This document shows positions 38,301-48,733 of a DNA stretch of 64,000 nt, piece after piece (within the stretch, counting starts at the first letter, position 1; each line of letters begins with the position of its first letter). Both the position numbers and the translations under genes were made by a program. The notes under the pieces are model-generated. The model saw only the letters and a list, made by a program, of their open reading frames with translations, was not told the origin of the DNA and ran no database searches. The stretch is from Sophora flavescens (Eukaryota; Streptophyta; Magnoliopsida; Fabales; Fabaceae), in NCBI GenBank assembly GCA_030762895.1, contig CM061070.1, positions 99,404,759 to 99,468,758 of the forward strand. The letters run 5' to 3'.

Positions 38301-38385
38301 CATCACCAAATGATCCCTGCCCAATAAGTTCCAATGAACTGAATCTTGACCCTGCTGCCTCAGCTAGACCTGCTAAATCAGCCAT
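28546..38385 (-). CDS. MAP4K-alpha-type (germinal-centre/STE20) Ser/Thr protein kinase
   Basis: Twenty exons in gene order: 38385-38291, 37618-37562, 36173-36146, 36065-35943, 34859-34748, 34598-34561, 34435-34382, 34029-33961, 33823-33707, 33577-33509, 33006-32927, 32491-32363, 32290-32014, 31635-31546, 31454-31287, 31014-30893, 30808-30676, 29601-29477, 29401-29240, 28585-28546. All phases agree, giving 695 aa. The kinase domain is residues about 18-268: P-loop IGQGSFGDVY, VAIK with Lys44, HRDIK with Asp136, DFG 154-156, GTPFWMAPE ending near 181. The C-terminal 420 aa are Ser-rich, with SGTVV repeats and a conserved end LSPLARFLLSRWQGQTSRDL. Closest known type, from memory, is Arabidopsis At3g15220 and MAP4K-alpha1. 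It is a cytoplasmic upstream kinase of signalling cascades. Intron 10 has a GC donor. Several introns hold mobile elements. Confidence 0.93.
28732..29154. mobile_element. Fold-back element in the last intron of the kinase gene
   Basis: 28732-28850 and the complement of about 28870-28977 match closely (GTTTGCTTTGTTTCCAGTTT; CCTATTTTCAGAAATAATTA), and a third, weaker arm runs to 29154 (AACAAAGCAAATGGGCTCC). The outer ends GGCCTGTTTG and its rough complement suggest a hAT-like MITE that was duplicated or rearranged. Removed with intron 19. Confidence 0.6.
29645..29905 (-). mobile_element. LINE fragment (reverse transcriptase 3' end) in intron 17
   Basis: On the minus strand the end of an RTE-like plant LINE can be read: VGHVQRR (from the common WFGHVQRRP), DQMEN, then a 3' tail with CCATGTAACTAAACCCACCT and GTTGTTGTATG. 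Stops are present. It lies between exons 17 and 18 of the kinase gene. Confidence 0.5.
29920..30150 (-). repeat. Possible old repeat next to the LINE fragment
   Basis: Words such as GTGGGACTAAGCACACCCC and CCCATAAAACTGGTTTGTAAG recall a dispersed repeat of legume genomes. I cannot name it or define its ends. Confidence 0.3.
32654..32791 (-). mobile_element. Short SINE/LINE-tail insertion in intron 11 of the kinase gene
   Basis: Read on the minus strand it ends CCACCTAGTGGGATAAGGC, TTGGTGGTTGTTGTTG, the tail shared by Au-type SINEs and some plant LINEs. It is flanked by TTTTTCTAAGATATA at 32639-32653 and 32792-32806, a perfect 15-bp target duplication. About 138 bp, non-coding. Confidence 0.7.
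33507..33508 (-). promoter_or_regulatory. GC splice donor of kinase intron 10
   Basis: Exon 10 ends GCTGAG and is followed by GCAAGTG instead of GT. The rest of the donor matches the consensus of GC-AG introns strongly. The nearest GT downstream (33504) would shift the frame, so the GC donor is the one that keeps the 695-aa protein. Confidence 0.8.
35225..35440. mobile_element. Possible Copia LTR remnant with (AT)n tract in kinase intron 4
   Basis: GTGTGAGGGGGAATGTTATA at 35290-35309 looks like a polypurine tract followed by an LTR start. The (AT)n run covers 35315-35373, and downstream TTGGAAAAGCCAGTTCATAACA may be LTR sequence. A similar stretch lies at 35128-35180. Too short for certainty. 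Confidence 0.35.
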
Positions 38386-39175
38386 TCTCAAGAGCAACTC
38401 TCAGAGCCTCATACACTGGCAAAAGTCATACATCTGAAACATCAAACAGGAGACACATGGTGAAATTCACACATCTCAAATTCCCCCACATATTCTCCAA
38501 ATTCCACCGTCCAAAATCAAGCCAAACTAATGCCAAGTTTCAAAACAGCGTTTGTAAGCAACAAATTAATAAAAATAAATAAACTTTTTACATAATTGCA
38601 CTACCCCAATTCTGCCACAACTCAAATTCTGGTGAAAAAAAAAACTTAAGAATCAAAATTTATTTAAAAAATATTAAAATAAATAAGATAAAAAAATAGA
38701 ATGCAGTGTGAAATAATTGTTAGGTGGAAGTTGGGGTGCAAAATTGACTAGCCAACAAAATCGAATGCTCGGTGACACTGAAATTTGGGAGTGGTGAAAA
38801 TGAAAGGAAAGCGAAACAGCAACACCCACATCGATTTTGCGAGATTTGAGAGACCAATGAATCTTGTGGCGTTTGAAAGATTGAAACTTAACTCACCCAT
38901 GAATGAGATTGCGAGGATTTGGGTTTGTGGCGGTTTAATTAAGGCATGGATCTTCTCTTCCTTTGTTGGTGAATTGAAATTCTATAGGGTTTTTCAGAGA
39001 ACAGTGACTGTGTCTGAGTCTGTGTGTGTGGGGTCCCGACAACGTGGCCGTGGGTGCAGTTGGGCCTCCTTTCTCAGAGGCTTTTGGGGACTTCTGTGGA
39101 ACGACTCTCTGTTTGTTTAACGTTGATTCTGTTTTTTTTTTTGTATGTATTTTAATTTTTAAGGGGTTTATTTTG
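38386..39175 (-). promoter_or_regulatory. Leader and promoter region of the kinase gene
   Basis: CT-rich and ACACAC-rich sequence on the minus strand between about 38960 and 39080 is typical of a plant leader. A frame on the plus strand (38785-39120) is an accident of this composition. No clear TATA box was found. Confidence 0.4.
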
Positions 39176-39176
39176 G

Positions 39177-39857
39177 CATTAAAAAATGATTAAATTATTG
39201 TTTAAGTCCCTTATTTTTATCATAGGTTTGATTTTGGTTCATCATTTATTTGTTATTTCGTTTTGGTCCCCTATCTTATGAATGTTAGCCTATTTTGGTT
39301 CCTTCCGTTAGTTTTGCACTAACGACGTTAGGTTTCTGACGTCAGCTGCCGGAAACCAACGCCACACACCGGAATATGGGTTTAAAGAGAGAAATTTGTT
39401 ATTTTCCCTTTGTGTCTCTTCTCCCTCTTCCTCAATGGATCTCTTTGAAGATTTTTTCTTGTTTTCACTCATTTTTGGGTATTGATTGAACGCAACACCA
39501 CACACCTTTGAATCTTTGTGATAGATAGATAGATAGATATATAGAGAGAGTTAACACATAAGATGGGTAGTGGGTAGTGGAAGAAGGGAAGAGAATGAGA
39601 TTTGTGTAGCGTTGGAGAGGAAAGTGGATGATGGGGAGGAAGAGAGATATATTTTCTCGCGACCAAATTCGATTTCCCGCTACTTTTTTCCAGAACCCGG
39701 TGATCGGAGACGATTTCCGGCAACAATATAACAGAAAGGATCAAAATGGGCTAACGTTTACAAGATGAGGAACCAAAACGAAACAAAAAATAAATAAGGG
39801 ACCAAAATGAAACCTAAAATAAAGATAAAGGACCAAAATAGTGATTTAGCCTAAACA
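39177..39857. mobile_element. Long-TIR non-autonomous element, about 0.7 kb
   Basis: About 120 bp at each end are inverted copies with words such as AGGTTTGATTTTGGTTCAT and GTTATTTCGTTTTGGTCCCC at the left and their near-complements at the right (GGGACCAAAATGAAACCTAA; GAGGAACCAAAACGAAAC). The target duplication is not clear, so the outer limits are approximate. The middle has no gene. Confidence 0.55.
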
Positions 39858-40173
39858 ATTCACGTGGATTTTAAAAGACTATGTAAGAATGTAATGACTT
39901 TTAAGATTTCTTTTAAAGACTTTTAGAATCAAGATTTATAGTTTGGATTTTAATGGATTTATATCATAAGAATTTATAAGATTTGAAAGGATTATATGAA
40001 TTTATAAGATTTGAAAAGAAAACGTGGTGGAAAATAAAGACATACACTCTAATGACAACATTATATTCACAGAGTTGTTTTATTCACATGTAATGATATT
40101 TATGTAGTGGAATAGGAAATTGTGAACTTAAAACAATACAAATCAATTTATTTTCATAATGTCACAAATATTG

Positions 40174-40176
<3 letters not shown>

Positions 40177-40222
<46 letters not shown>
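40177..40222. repeat. (AT)n microsatellite
   Basis: An uninterrupted TA run of about 45 bp. Similar runs lie at 35315-35373 and 41706-41733. Confidence 0.9.
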
Positions 40223-40225
<3 letters not shown>

Positions 40226-40323
40226 ATTGCTTACTGTGTAATGGATATGTTTTCCATCAAGAGTATATAAATTTGATGTGTCATAGAGTTAAATGTGTAC
40301 TCGCAAACCAATTCTACAATATT

Positions 40324-40745
40324 GGCTAAAATATATTTTTGGTCCCTTACCTTATTTTTTTAGTTTCAATTTGATCCGTTAACTTTTAAAAGTTTCAATT
40401 TAGTCCCTTAAAGTGTCTATGTTAACACAAATTAGTCATCTCCGCCAACGAAGTTAGTAATGATTTTAACTCTCAGTCCCTTATGTTTTAATTGAGTTTC
40501 AAAATGGTCTTTTAAATTGATAACAAGTTTTTAATTGGTCCTTTAAATTGTTAATATGTTTCAAATTGACCCTTTAATTTATGTTATTAAACTCAAAAAG
40601 TTAACACCGTTACCAATCTCATTAACGGAAAGAACTAACTTGTGTTGACATAGACAAATTAAGGGACCAAATTGAAATTTTTAAAAGTTAAGGGACCAAG
40701 TTAAAACTAAAATTTTTTTTAAGGGACTAAAAATGTATTTTAACC
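40324..40745. mobile_element. MULE-type MITE, 422 bp
   Basis: It begins GGCTAAAATATATTTTTGGT and ends ATGTATTTTAACC. The two halves are inverted copies for about 120 bp, with CAATTTAGTCCCTTAA and AGGGACCAAATTG. It is flanked by TACAATATT (40315-40323) and TACAATATA (40746-40754), a 9-bp duplication with one mismatch. It does not code. Confidence 0.75.
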
Positions 40746-40754
40746 TACAATATA

Positions 40755-41290
40755 ACATAACGTTTGACCCAACTTTTTGCGAGCTTAAAAGCTATTTTAA
40801 AATTAAAGTTAAAAATAAGCGTTTTGAAAGTAAATAAAGCTGTTTGGTAATTTATGTTGGGTTGAACGGTAACTGTGGGGGAGAGAGGGGGGTGGATGGA
40901 GGGAGAGGGGCGAGTAAGGACAGAGATAGAGGAAAGGGGGAGAGAGAGGTGAAGACATAAGGTGAAGGGAAATAATGATTGAGAATCTTGAGAAATCTCA
41001 TGTGTTGAAGTGAGACTTTTTGTTAATAAAAAATCACTAAAAAGTCCCACAAAGTCCCACAAAATACACCTTAGAAAATAATCCATCGAAATTAGGAAGT
41101 TTTTGAATATCACAAGACTTTTTATTACTTGTGAAAAGTCTCGATTGAATACCACTAGATTTCGACTCCCTCTTTAAAAATTCCCGATAGTCTTGATTGA
41201 TAAAAAGTCTTTTAAAATATTTTAAAATCCCAATACAATACACAAATGTTAATTATTGAGTCCGTTTGAGGAGCATAAGGTGATGGTCAT
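40755..41290. other. Intergenic DNA, probably repeat-derived
   Basis: Words such as AAAAAGTCTTGTGATATTCA (on the minus strand) recur in several variants between 41000 and 41220, as in short DNA-element arrays. I found no gene and no clean ends. Confidence 0.3.
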
Positions 41291-42753
41291 TAGAGATGGC
41301 AATGGGTAGGGTCTGGGTAGGGTACTATAGTACCCGTCCCCATACCTGTGTAAGGAAAAATTACCCAAAGCCGGACCCGTATCCGTGAGGGTAGCAACTT
41401 TAGTACCCTTAACCGTACCCTTTGGGTACCTAAGTACCCGTACTCCCACCCGTTACCCTCGCTTTAAATGTGAAAAATAATAAATAACAAAAGAAACATT
41501 GTAACAATTAAAAAACGATCCAAAGGTCTATTAAATCTACTTATAAAACATTACAAATCAAAATAGTTAACTAAATAAAAACATCCAAAAGGAAGTATAG
41601 ATACTGATAGGTTTAGAAAGTTGAGAATCTTTAGATTAATTTTGGTTTTAAATTTTGTATTATAGTTAAAAGTATATATATTAGTAATATTAATAAATAA
41701 ATAATTGTATATATATATATATATATATATATTGTAACATTCCTGACTGCTCTATGGAATGACGACTGTCCTCACAGACCAACACAGGTCTTTTCAGCGT
41801 GCTTTGTCCTCACTCACACGCTTCCTGGGAAAGCATCCAAGACTTCATGCGGCATCACATATACCTGCAACTGAAATGTTAAACGTACGGTGAGTCCACC
41901 AATTCAATGAATGAGTTTCCCCCAAACACATGCAATCACACGAAGTCAATGATGAAATAAAGTCACACTCAGGCAAGCATTAGATCAAACAAATAGATAA
42001 TTATTTTTCATCTACACATCACAGATGTCTTTACATATGTAAATGTTCTCATAAAATGACAAAATACTATATGAACATCTTGTCCATCAAGAGAGTACTT
42101 GTGGAATGACTTGTACTACTTTCTTTTCTCAAAACTCATATCATATACATTGAATCTTTGGGTCCACCTGGGGTTGTTAACTCAAGGTCCCCCACCCCGA
42201 CGGTTTGAATTTCGTACCCCGGAGATACCGTACCCTTTGGCAAACATCAACATCCCTCCTCAACGCCGGGGGTATCAAACGAGGTCCCCTCATCCCCGAC
42301 GGTGATATTTATATACCGGACCTTTCGCTCCCCGATTGGCCTACCCAAAGATTCATAAACACTTGGACAATCCATTCCACTAAGTACTTTCCAGATAAAT
42401 CACAAAATGAACACATATTCACATTTAACATTCATCAATAACCAAAACAACTCACTCAACTTCCAATTCATGCTAAATGCAAAGCATAAAAAAATCATGG
42501 ATACATCGTTATTCATAAATGCAAACTCACATTTAACACATATTTTAACACAAACACACACACACACATATATATAGCGCAGGTGCGGGGCGGGGTGAGT
42601 ACCATAGTACTCGTACATACATTCATACTCATTTAAATTTGCGGGTAATTACCCAAACCCCGACCCTTACACATTGTACGGGTAATTACTCTATACCTGT
42701 TGTGGATAATTTTTGCGTGTACCCAATGAGTAGGGTACAAATTGTCATCTTTA
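41291..42753. mobile_element. Non-autonomous hAT-like element, 1.46 kb, composite
   Basis: The ends TAGAGATGGCAATGGGTA and its rough complement (TACAAATTGTCATCTTTA, 42736-42753) form imperfect TIRs rich in GGGTAC words. A block shared with 44658-45026 covers 41291-41660. Inside, 41733 onward (TGTAACATTCCTGACTGCTC) resembles the start of an LTR, and 42180-42340 is an unusual C-rich stretch. No target duplication was recognised. Confidence 0.45.
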
Positions 42754-42829
42754 TCGCTCACCTTCTTCATCACAATTCTTTCTTTTCCACCCTTATGATA
42801 ACAATGTGGAGGTGTACATTTATTACAAG

Positions 42830-44657
42830 AAGATGTCTCCTTTCAAGACCCTTCAATTCAAAAGGGTTAGTGATGATTTTGGAGGAAAAGGAGATGCCTT
42901 TACTTTGACGAAAGGAGATTTCTTTTATGAAAACGACTCCGATTCTTTACCCTTCTCAGTTGATTGGAGGAAAATGGGTGTAGTTACATAAGTTAAGCGG
43001 CAAAGGATTTGTGGTAAGGTCCATACGTGTTTTGTTTGTTTTGGTGTTCTTATTTGATGGAGTGTATAGGGGATCTTCATAGGTTTTTTTTTTGCAAATG
43101 CCACATGGATTGTTAATCTACTATGTTTCTTAGAGTTTGTCTTTTTAGTTTATTTGACTGTTTTTATCCTAGATTTGGATTTATACATTGTATATGCCTT
43201 AACATTCAGGTTGCCCTTGTTACTTTGTATATAGACATGAGTACCTATCGTACTATAATAAATACAATTTGATTAGAAAAAAAAAAACTTCCACATGTCA
43301 AAGTTCTATCTTATGTAGGAAGTTGTTGGGCATTTGCCGCAGTGGGGACGTTGGAGGGCCTCCTCAAAATACAGACAAGGAAACTTATTCCTTTGTCTGT
43401 CCAAGAATTAGTAGATCAAGATTCTTATAATGATGGTTGTCGTGGAGGATGGATCCAGTGGAATTTAGATACAACTTTGGAGTTACAACAGAGAAATGTT
43501 ATCCGTATAGAGCCACTTGTGACAGTAATTTTCAAGTGAGTATCAATATTTATATCACATTATTGTCCATATTATTGTGAGGGGTTTAATTGGGTTAATG
43601 ACCTGTATTTTTAGAGTGAAACCCATTAGTGAGGTATGTGGGATCAATGTTTATGCTTTAGTGGTTCTTTTGGTGGTTGTTGATGTGGCTCTATATTTGA
43701 TGATGTTTCTCTCGTTTTCGGGTTCCTGTTTCTGCATTGTTTGTGAATGACATTTTTTCAGATTTTAGTCCCTTTTAATGCATGTTATGGTGTAGACTGG
43801 TGGAATCTTCATTCTAACTTATTTGAACGGGAATATAAACTTTTATTTGTGTTTGGAATGTTATTCAGGGATTTTTTGAATTCGATTGAAGCAGTTGTCC
43901 TCGGGTGGATCTAACTTTTGTGGAGTTCTTTCATCTTCTGTTTTGGTGATCAATGTTTAGCCTTGGTTTGGCTCTGGCAGTTTTGTTTTTTCGGACAATG
44001 ATTGTATCAGGATTAATCTAATATTTGACTGGGTTTTTGTGCTACTATAGTTCTGTTAAGTTTTTAGGATATAACTTTTGGTATAAACATGGCTTAATTT
44101 GATTGTAGGGGTGTTTTTTGGTTTTCTGCCAGGTAGTTGGTTGCTTGGGTTTGAACATTATAATATCAATAACTTCAGTATTTTAGCTACATAGAATCTG
44201 CTTCTATGGTTCCTACTTTGTATTTGGGATACAATATCCATTGTACTCTTTATCAATATATTCTTCCTTATCAAAAAAAAAAAATTGTCCATATTTTTTT
44301 TTGTAATTAATATGAGAAAATAAGTTCTGTTGATTTGACAAATCCAAAAAGATATGAGGTTTAAAATTGATTATTTAAGGGTCGTAAAGGGTGAGCGTGC
44401 ACTATTAAAAGCAGTTGCTGAGCAACCAGTGGCTGCTGATGTTGATGCTACTAGTTGGAAACAACTAGATAGTTGGACACACGGACATGTTTGGTATTTT
44501 ATAAATTTATGATTAAAAAACATATCCTTTATAATAACAGTTTGAAATTATGTGACTGTAGGTGCATGCTGGGTTTAAAGAATAAGATCATTCAATTTTA
44601 ATAGTTGGCTATAGTAGCGAAGTCAACGACACTGATTATGGATAATTGAAAATTCAC
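42830..44657 (+). pseudogene. Papain-type cysteine protease pseudogene, split by a LINE
   Basis: Exon-like blocks encode, in order: SLPFSVDWRKMGVVT then a TAA and VKRQ (about 42840-43011); GSCWAFAAVGTLEG with the catalytic Cys context, then LSVQELVD and DGCRGGW (43319-43535); LLKAVAEQPVAADVDA (about 44385-44460); and DHSILIVGYSS with the catalytic His context, then a stop (44585-44645). These are landmarks of plant papain-like proteases (vacuolar or secreted). It has at least two in-frame stops, lacks the signal peptide and most of the prodomain, and breaks off at 44658 against a repeat copy. Not functional. Confidence 0.75.
43574..44283 (+). mobile_element. 5'-truncated LINE 3' end inside the protease pseudogene
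   Basis: A 710-bp insert ends in an A-run after TTCTTCCTTATC and is flanked by ATTGTCCATATT at 43562-43573 and 44284-44295, a perfect 12-bp duplication. The sequence looks like the 3' UTR of an L1-type plant LINE; no coding part is left. It lies in what was an intron of the protease gene. Confidence 0.65.
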
Positions 44658-45026
44658 GGGTATGGATGGCGATTGGTAGGGTACTATAGTACCTGTCCCC
44701 ATACTCGCTTTGGAAAAATTACCCAAATCCGGACCCGTAATCGCGTGGGTAGCAACTTTAGTACCCTTCCTCGTATCATCTAGTTTCCTAAGTACCCGTA
44801 CTCCCACTTGTTACACTCACAATAACTATCAAAAATAATAAATAACAAAAGAAACATTGTAACGATTAAAAAATGATCCAAAGGTCTTTTAAATCTACTC
44901 ATATAATATTACAAATCAAAATATTTACTAAATAAAAAACCTCCAAAAGAAAGTATAGATGCTGATAGGTTTAGAAAGTTAAGAATCTTTATATTAATTT
45001 TGATTTTAAAATTTGTATTGCAGTTT
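44658..45026. repeat. Second copy of the 41291-41660 repeat
   Basis: About 360 bp match 41291-41660 in the same orientation, including GATCCAAAGGTCT and ATAGGTTTAGAAAGTT. Only the left end is present; it cuts off the protease pseudogene. Confidence 0.75.
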
Positions 45027-45196
45027 TTTTTTACAACATGTCTCATATATCATTTTGTCATCAACATAAGTGTCTATCCTAAGCATACTGCAGGTAGCTA
45101 AACATAGTATGAAAAGTGTATATCCCAAAACAGTATCAAAAATTGAAATGCAACATCAAATTGATTAACAAGCCAAGTCAATATAGTATGAAAAGT

Positions 45197-45445
45197 TCAA
45201 GGATAGTCGGTGGCACCATCGTCCTCACTACGTTCTTCAGCGTCAATCAGGTAGTCATAGTCAACAGAGATGGGAGGTGAGCTGTCATCGGAGGAGGCGA
45301 GGGATGCGATGTTGTCGCTGTTGGAGGAGGCAGGGATGAGGTGTCCCGGGAGGATGAGGAGCCGGTGGGGCGTAATTTGGGGATGGGGAAGAGTTTCCTC
45401 CCATCATCATAGATATACTATGACGGTTTTAGGAGGATCAAATAG
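45197..45445 (-). pseudogene. Unrecognised exon fragment beside a CACTA terminus
   Basis: On the minus strand an open stretch encodes NSDNIASLASSDDSSPP and DYDYLIDAEERSEDDGATDY before TGA at 45199-45197. It is Ser/Asp-rich and GC-rich against AT-rich flanks, which supports a coding origin. It stops against CACTACAAAAAAAC at 45451. The family is unknown. Confidence 0.3.
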
Positions 45446-45450
45446 AGGCA

Positions 45451-46043
45451 CTACAAAAAAACCTTAAATTTGCGACGGTTTTTAATACAATTAGTGGCGG
45501 TTTCTGACCTCCACAATTTAATTTGCGGCGTTTTAAAAAACCGCTGTAGTTACGGTTGCCACAAACAATCTGCTGCGTTTCTAAGTGACCACCGGTATCT
45601 TATGTTATGGGCGGCGGTTATTTTGAGGAGGTTTTTACCCTCCACCATGAGCGGCAGTTGTTTATTTTGTGGGGGTTTCTAACCTCCTCTATGAATGACT
45701 ATAACGAATCATTAAATTGTTTATTTTTTGGGAGTTTCTAACCTCCTCTATGAATGACCGTTGTATAGTTGTCAACCCCACCTACTGCAACAATATATAT
45801 CTCACCATTTGATGTGATTTTTGTTTCAAATGTAACTATTTGCTAATGTTTTAGATCTTCCTAATTCGCGGCAATTGAAAAAATTCTGACAAAGTTTTAC
45901 CAAAATAGTAGCAAAAAATTCATTAAAAATATAACCATAGTGACATACGTATGTTTCAAGTATCAATTGTAATTTAGAGAATACAACTTGAATTCATAAT
46001 AAACTAAAAGTAGTTTTGTACTAAATGGAAAAACAAAATAACA
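45451..46043. mobile_element. Left terminus of a second type of CACTA element
   Basis: CACTACAAAAAAAC at 45451 followed by repeated GGCGGTTT, GCGGCGTTTT and AACCGCTGTAG words (45475-45680) is the typical start of a CACTA element with its subterminal repeats. No matching right end was found in the window, so the element may be truncated. Confidence 0.55.
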
Positions 46044-46121
46044 TCAAATATTGCTAGTGCTAGCACCGGATGACCCTTTTGCATCCAAAGGCGAATTTGG
46101 CTCACCTGCAGCATCAGTTGG
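46044..46121 (-). pseudogene. Probable last exon of a CACTA-borne gene
   Basis: A TTATTTCAG acceptor is followed by an open stretch encoding PTDAAGEPNSPLDAKGSS and then TGA. Its position and strand, just inside the CACTA left end, fit the 3' end of a transposon gene, but it is too short to name. Confidence 0.3.
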
Positions 46122-46890
46122 CTGAAATAATAAAAGAAAAAACTTAGTTGAAATATTCAAAATTATACAAATGTCTATAAAAAATGATATATCATGATAA
46201 TTCAAGATGTAAGCAGAGGCCAAAAAAAAAGTAATTCAAAAGATATTTCTTCAATAGTGAACAAAAACTACTAAAATGCAGTGAGCTAAGCATGATATAA
46301 GGCACGTCAATATTATACCTTTACACTTGAACATTTGGATAAATAATTTAATTAAACAATAGGTCTACAATATTACCTAAAATGAAAGGATATATAAATA
46401 GATTCACCACACTAGACTAGAGTTTCTTCGGAGATACTTCTTCAAGGAATATTTCAGAAGCAAGACATTTGACAGCAAGAATTTCATCTCATTCCCAAGC
46501 ATCTACTGATCCAGTAAATGTCAAATTAAGGCATATTTAATTGAGTTGAATTGACCATTAAGAATGCAAGGCATGCGGCTTCCTAAATGAGCTGCTTAAT
46601 ATGATGTAGAGAGGCATTTTATGATACATACTAAGTTTTATAAGCCAGCAACTACCGGATGGTTTGGCATTAGTATCATCTATGATTAAGTATTAATCAC
46701 TAGGTGTGATTCAATTGATAAACTAAGCTATATGAGTTGCTAAATGAAGCAGAATTGAGTTCTAAACTCCATCCAGATCTATTGACCTGTCCCCTAGCCA
46801 CTCAAAAGTAACACCAAAAACCAGAAACGCTACCTTATAATATCAAGAAAATTATGCTTTACCCCTTTAAGTTTTTGCCCAATCAACTTT
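46122..46890. other. AT-rich DNA, nothing recognised
   Basis: It may be the interior of the CACTA element that starts at 45451, but no transposase domain was seen. Confidence 0.3.
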
Positions 46891-46898
46891 ACTGCACC

Positions 46899-48490
46899 TA
46901 GGGGTATTCATCAACCGATCCAATCCAATGTCAACCGCAGTAACCGAACCGAAAAGTCGACAACCGAAATAACCAAAAACTGAAAACCGCAAAAGTCGAA
47001 TTTTTAATTGGATTGGATCGATTTTCGGTTCCTGATTGTCCAAACCGATCCAATCCAAACCGATCCAAACTTTTATGTATATAGAATGTTATTATATATT
47101 ATTCCTCTTGTATTTACATTAGTGCCCTTACTATTAAAATATACTTCCTGATTTATCGTTAGAGTCATTTAACCCTAAACCCTTTCCTCATCTTACTCGA
47201 TAGTTTCTGCTTACTATGAGTCCCTGCGTTGCGCCTCCCAGGCACTCTCCCTTGCTCCTTCGTTTTACGTCAGACTCTCCCAGCGGCCGACCACTGTGAA
47301 GACCATCGAGCACCGTTGTAGTGTTGCCATTGTTAAGACCACTGGATCGTGTCTATTTGTAAGTTGTGACCCTCTTTTCTTCTTCTTTGCTTCTCTCTTT
47401 TCTTCTTCTTCTTCTTCATCTTCTTCTTATCATCTTGAGCATTTTTCATTTGTGAAACCAGATCTTCCCATTTTAGCAACTCTCTTCCTTAGAGCACACA
47501 GTACACACTATTTTGTTGATCCTCTGCCTCAAAGGTAAATCCCTAGTCTCTGATATTTTTGTTATCAAAATGGATGGTGGGTGGTTCGTTTTTGTCTTCT
47601 GTTGATTCTTTCACTGAGGATTGTTGATTCTTGTACTGTGTTTTTGTATTTTAGAAAAAAAATTTAATTACTCTCTTGGATTGCAACTGCATGTGTTTAC
47701 CGTTTCTTTTTTACTTTTGCTTTGTCTTCTAGAAATCAAGATGATCTGGATTTTCCATTTGATGTCCAACCTTAAAGTGATCTAAATGTCCAACCTTATA
47801 GTGCGTATGGTGTTTTTGGGTGAATATCATCATTTGGCTGCTTTTTGCAGCAACATGATTATAGTGATTAATTCAATGGTGGCTGTTATTCTTGGATATT
47901 GCGTAAGTGACTGAATCTGATTTTTTTTCTTTGAACAAGCTTCAGGTGAATATGAGATAAGGACTCCTACAGATGATTTCAAGGGTAGTGGATTTGGCCT
48001 TGCTGGATTTGACCTTGCTACTCTCAAAGGAAGATGTTTTCAAGTTGTGTTTCAAGGATGTTATCATTTTGCCAAGGATGTCATTCTTATTTCTTATGTA
48101 TTGATAGTAAATTGAATTGATTTGGTGTTGACATTTTGTTAATGAACTTGATTTTATATTGCTATTGTAATGTGTTTGATAGTTGATATTGTATGCTGGA
48201 TATTGTAATGTGGTAGTAGATTGTGATCCTCCTCTTCATTTTCCTCATTTAGTGCTAATGTTGGATACTATATGTTGGATATTGTGATAACAAGACATAT
48301 GATAATCATGTAAAAATTTACTGATAAAAACCGAATTATCCAATCCAATCCAAACCGCATTTGATTGGATCAGATTTTTTTTAAGAATGTCATCCAATCC
48401 AATTCAAACCGCATGTTGTTTGTATCATTGGATCGAATGACTTTTTGACTAAAAACCGATCCAATCCAATCCGTAACCACCCCACCCCTG
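46899..48490. mobile_element. Non-autonomous hAT element, 1.6 kb, with exon-like insert
   Basis: The ends TAGGGGT and ACCCCTG are flanked by ACTGCACC (46891-46898) and ATTGCACC (48491-48498), an 8-bp duplication with one mismatch. Subterminal repeats of CCAATCC and AACCGATCC lie at both sides, about 150 bp deep. The interior has a CT-rich leader-like stretch (47360-47440) and an open block encoding GEYEIRTPTDDFKGSGFG and LAGFDLATLKG (about 47942-48035). There is no transposase. The exon-like block may be captured host sequence of a family I do not recognise. Confidence 0.7.
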
Positions 48491-48498
48491 ATTGCACC

Positions 48499-48733
48499 AA
48501 CTTTAAAATCTTACAACTTAGACCTATCAAGTTTCTAAAGCATTACGATCATGTTTTCAGCAACATCACATCGAATTTAGTTTACCAAGATACATTGAGA
48601 ATTATTTTTTAAAATTTAATTTAAAAGTAGCAGCAGGAGAGTTATAAAAAGAATATTGTGAAATGCTGAGTTATAAGTATCCCAAATTCTCAATAGCAAC
48701 AAGACAAGAAGGGTCGCAAATAGGAAATCTTAC
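48499..48733. other. Short intergenic stretch
   Basis: No feature seen. Its last five bases, CTTAC, are the presumed left target duplication of the Gypsy element that follows. Confidence 0.4.

Noticed and set aside
38785..39120. 111-aa plus-strand frame upstream of the kinase gene
   Set aside because: It lies in the minus-strand leader and promoter, has no recognisable domain, and is explained by base composition.
40745..41155. 136-aa minus-strand frame
   Set aside because: Low-complexity, built from GA-rich repeat DNA next to a MITE.
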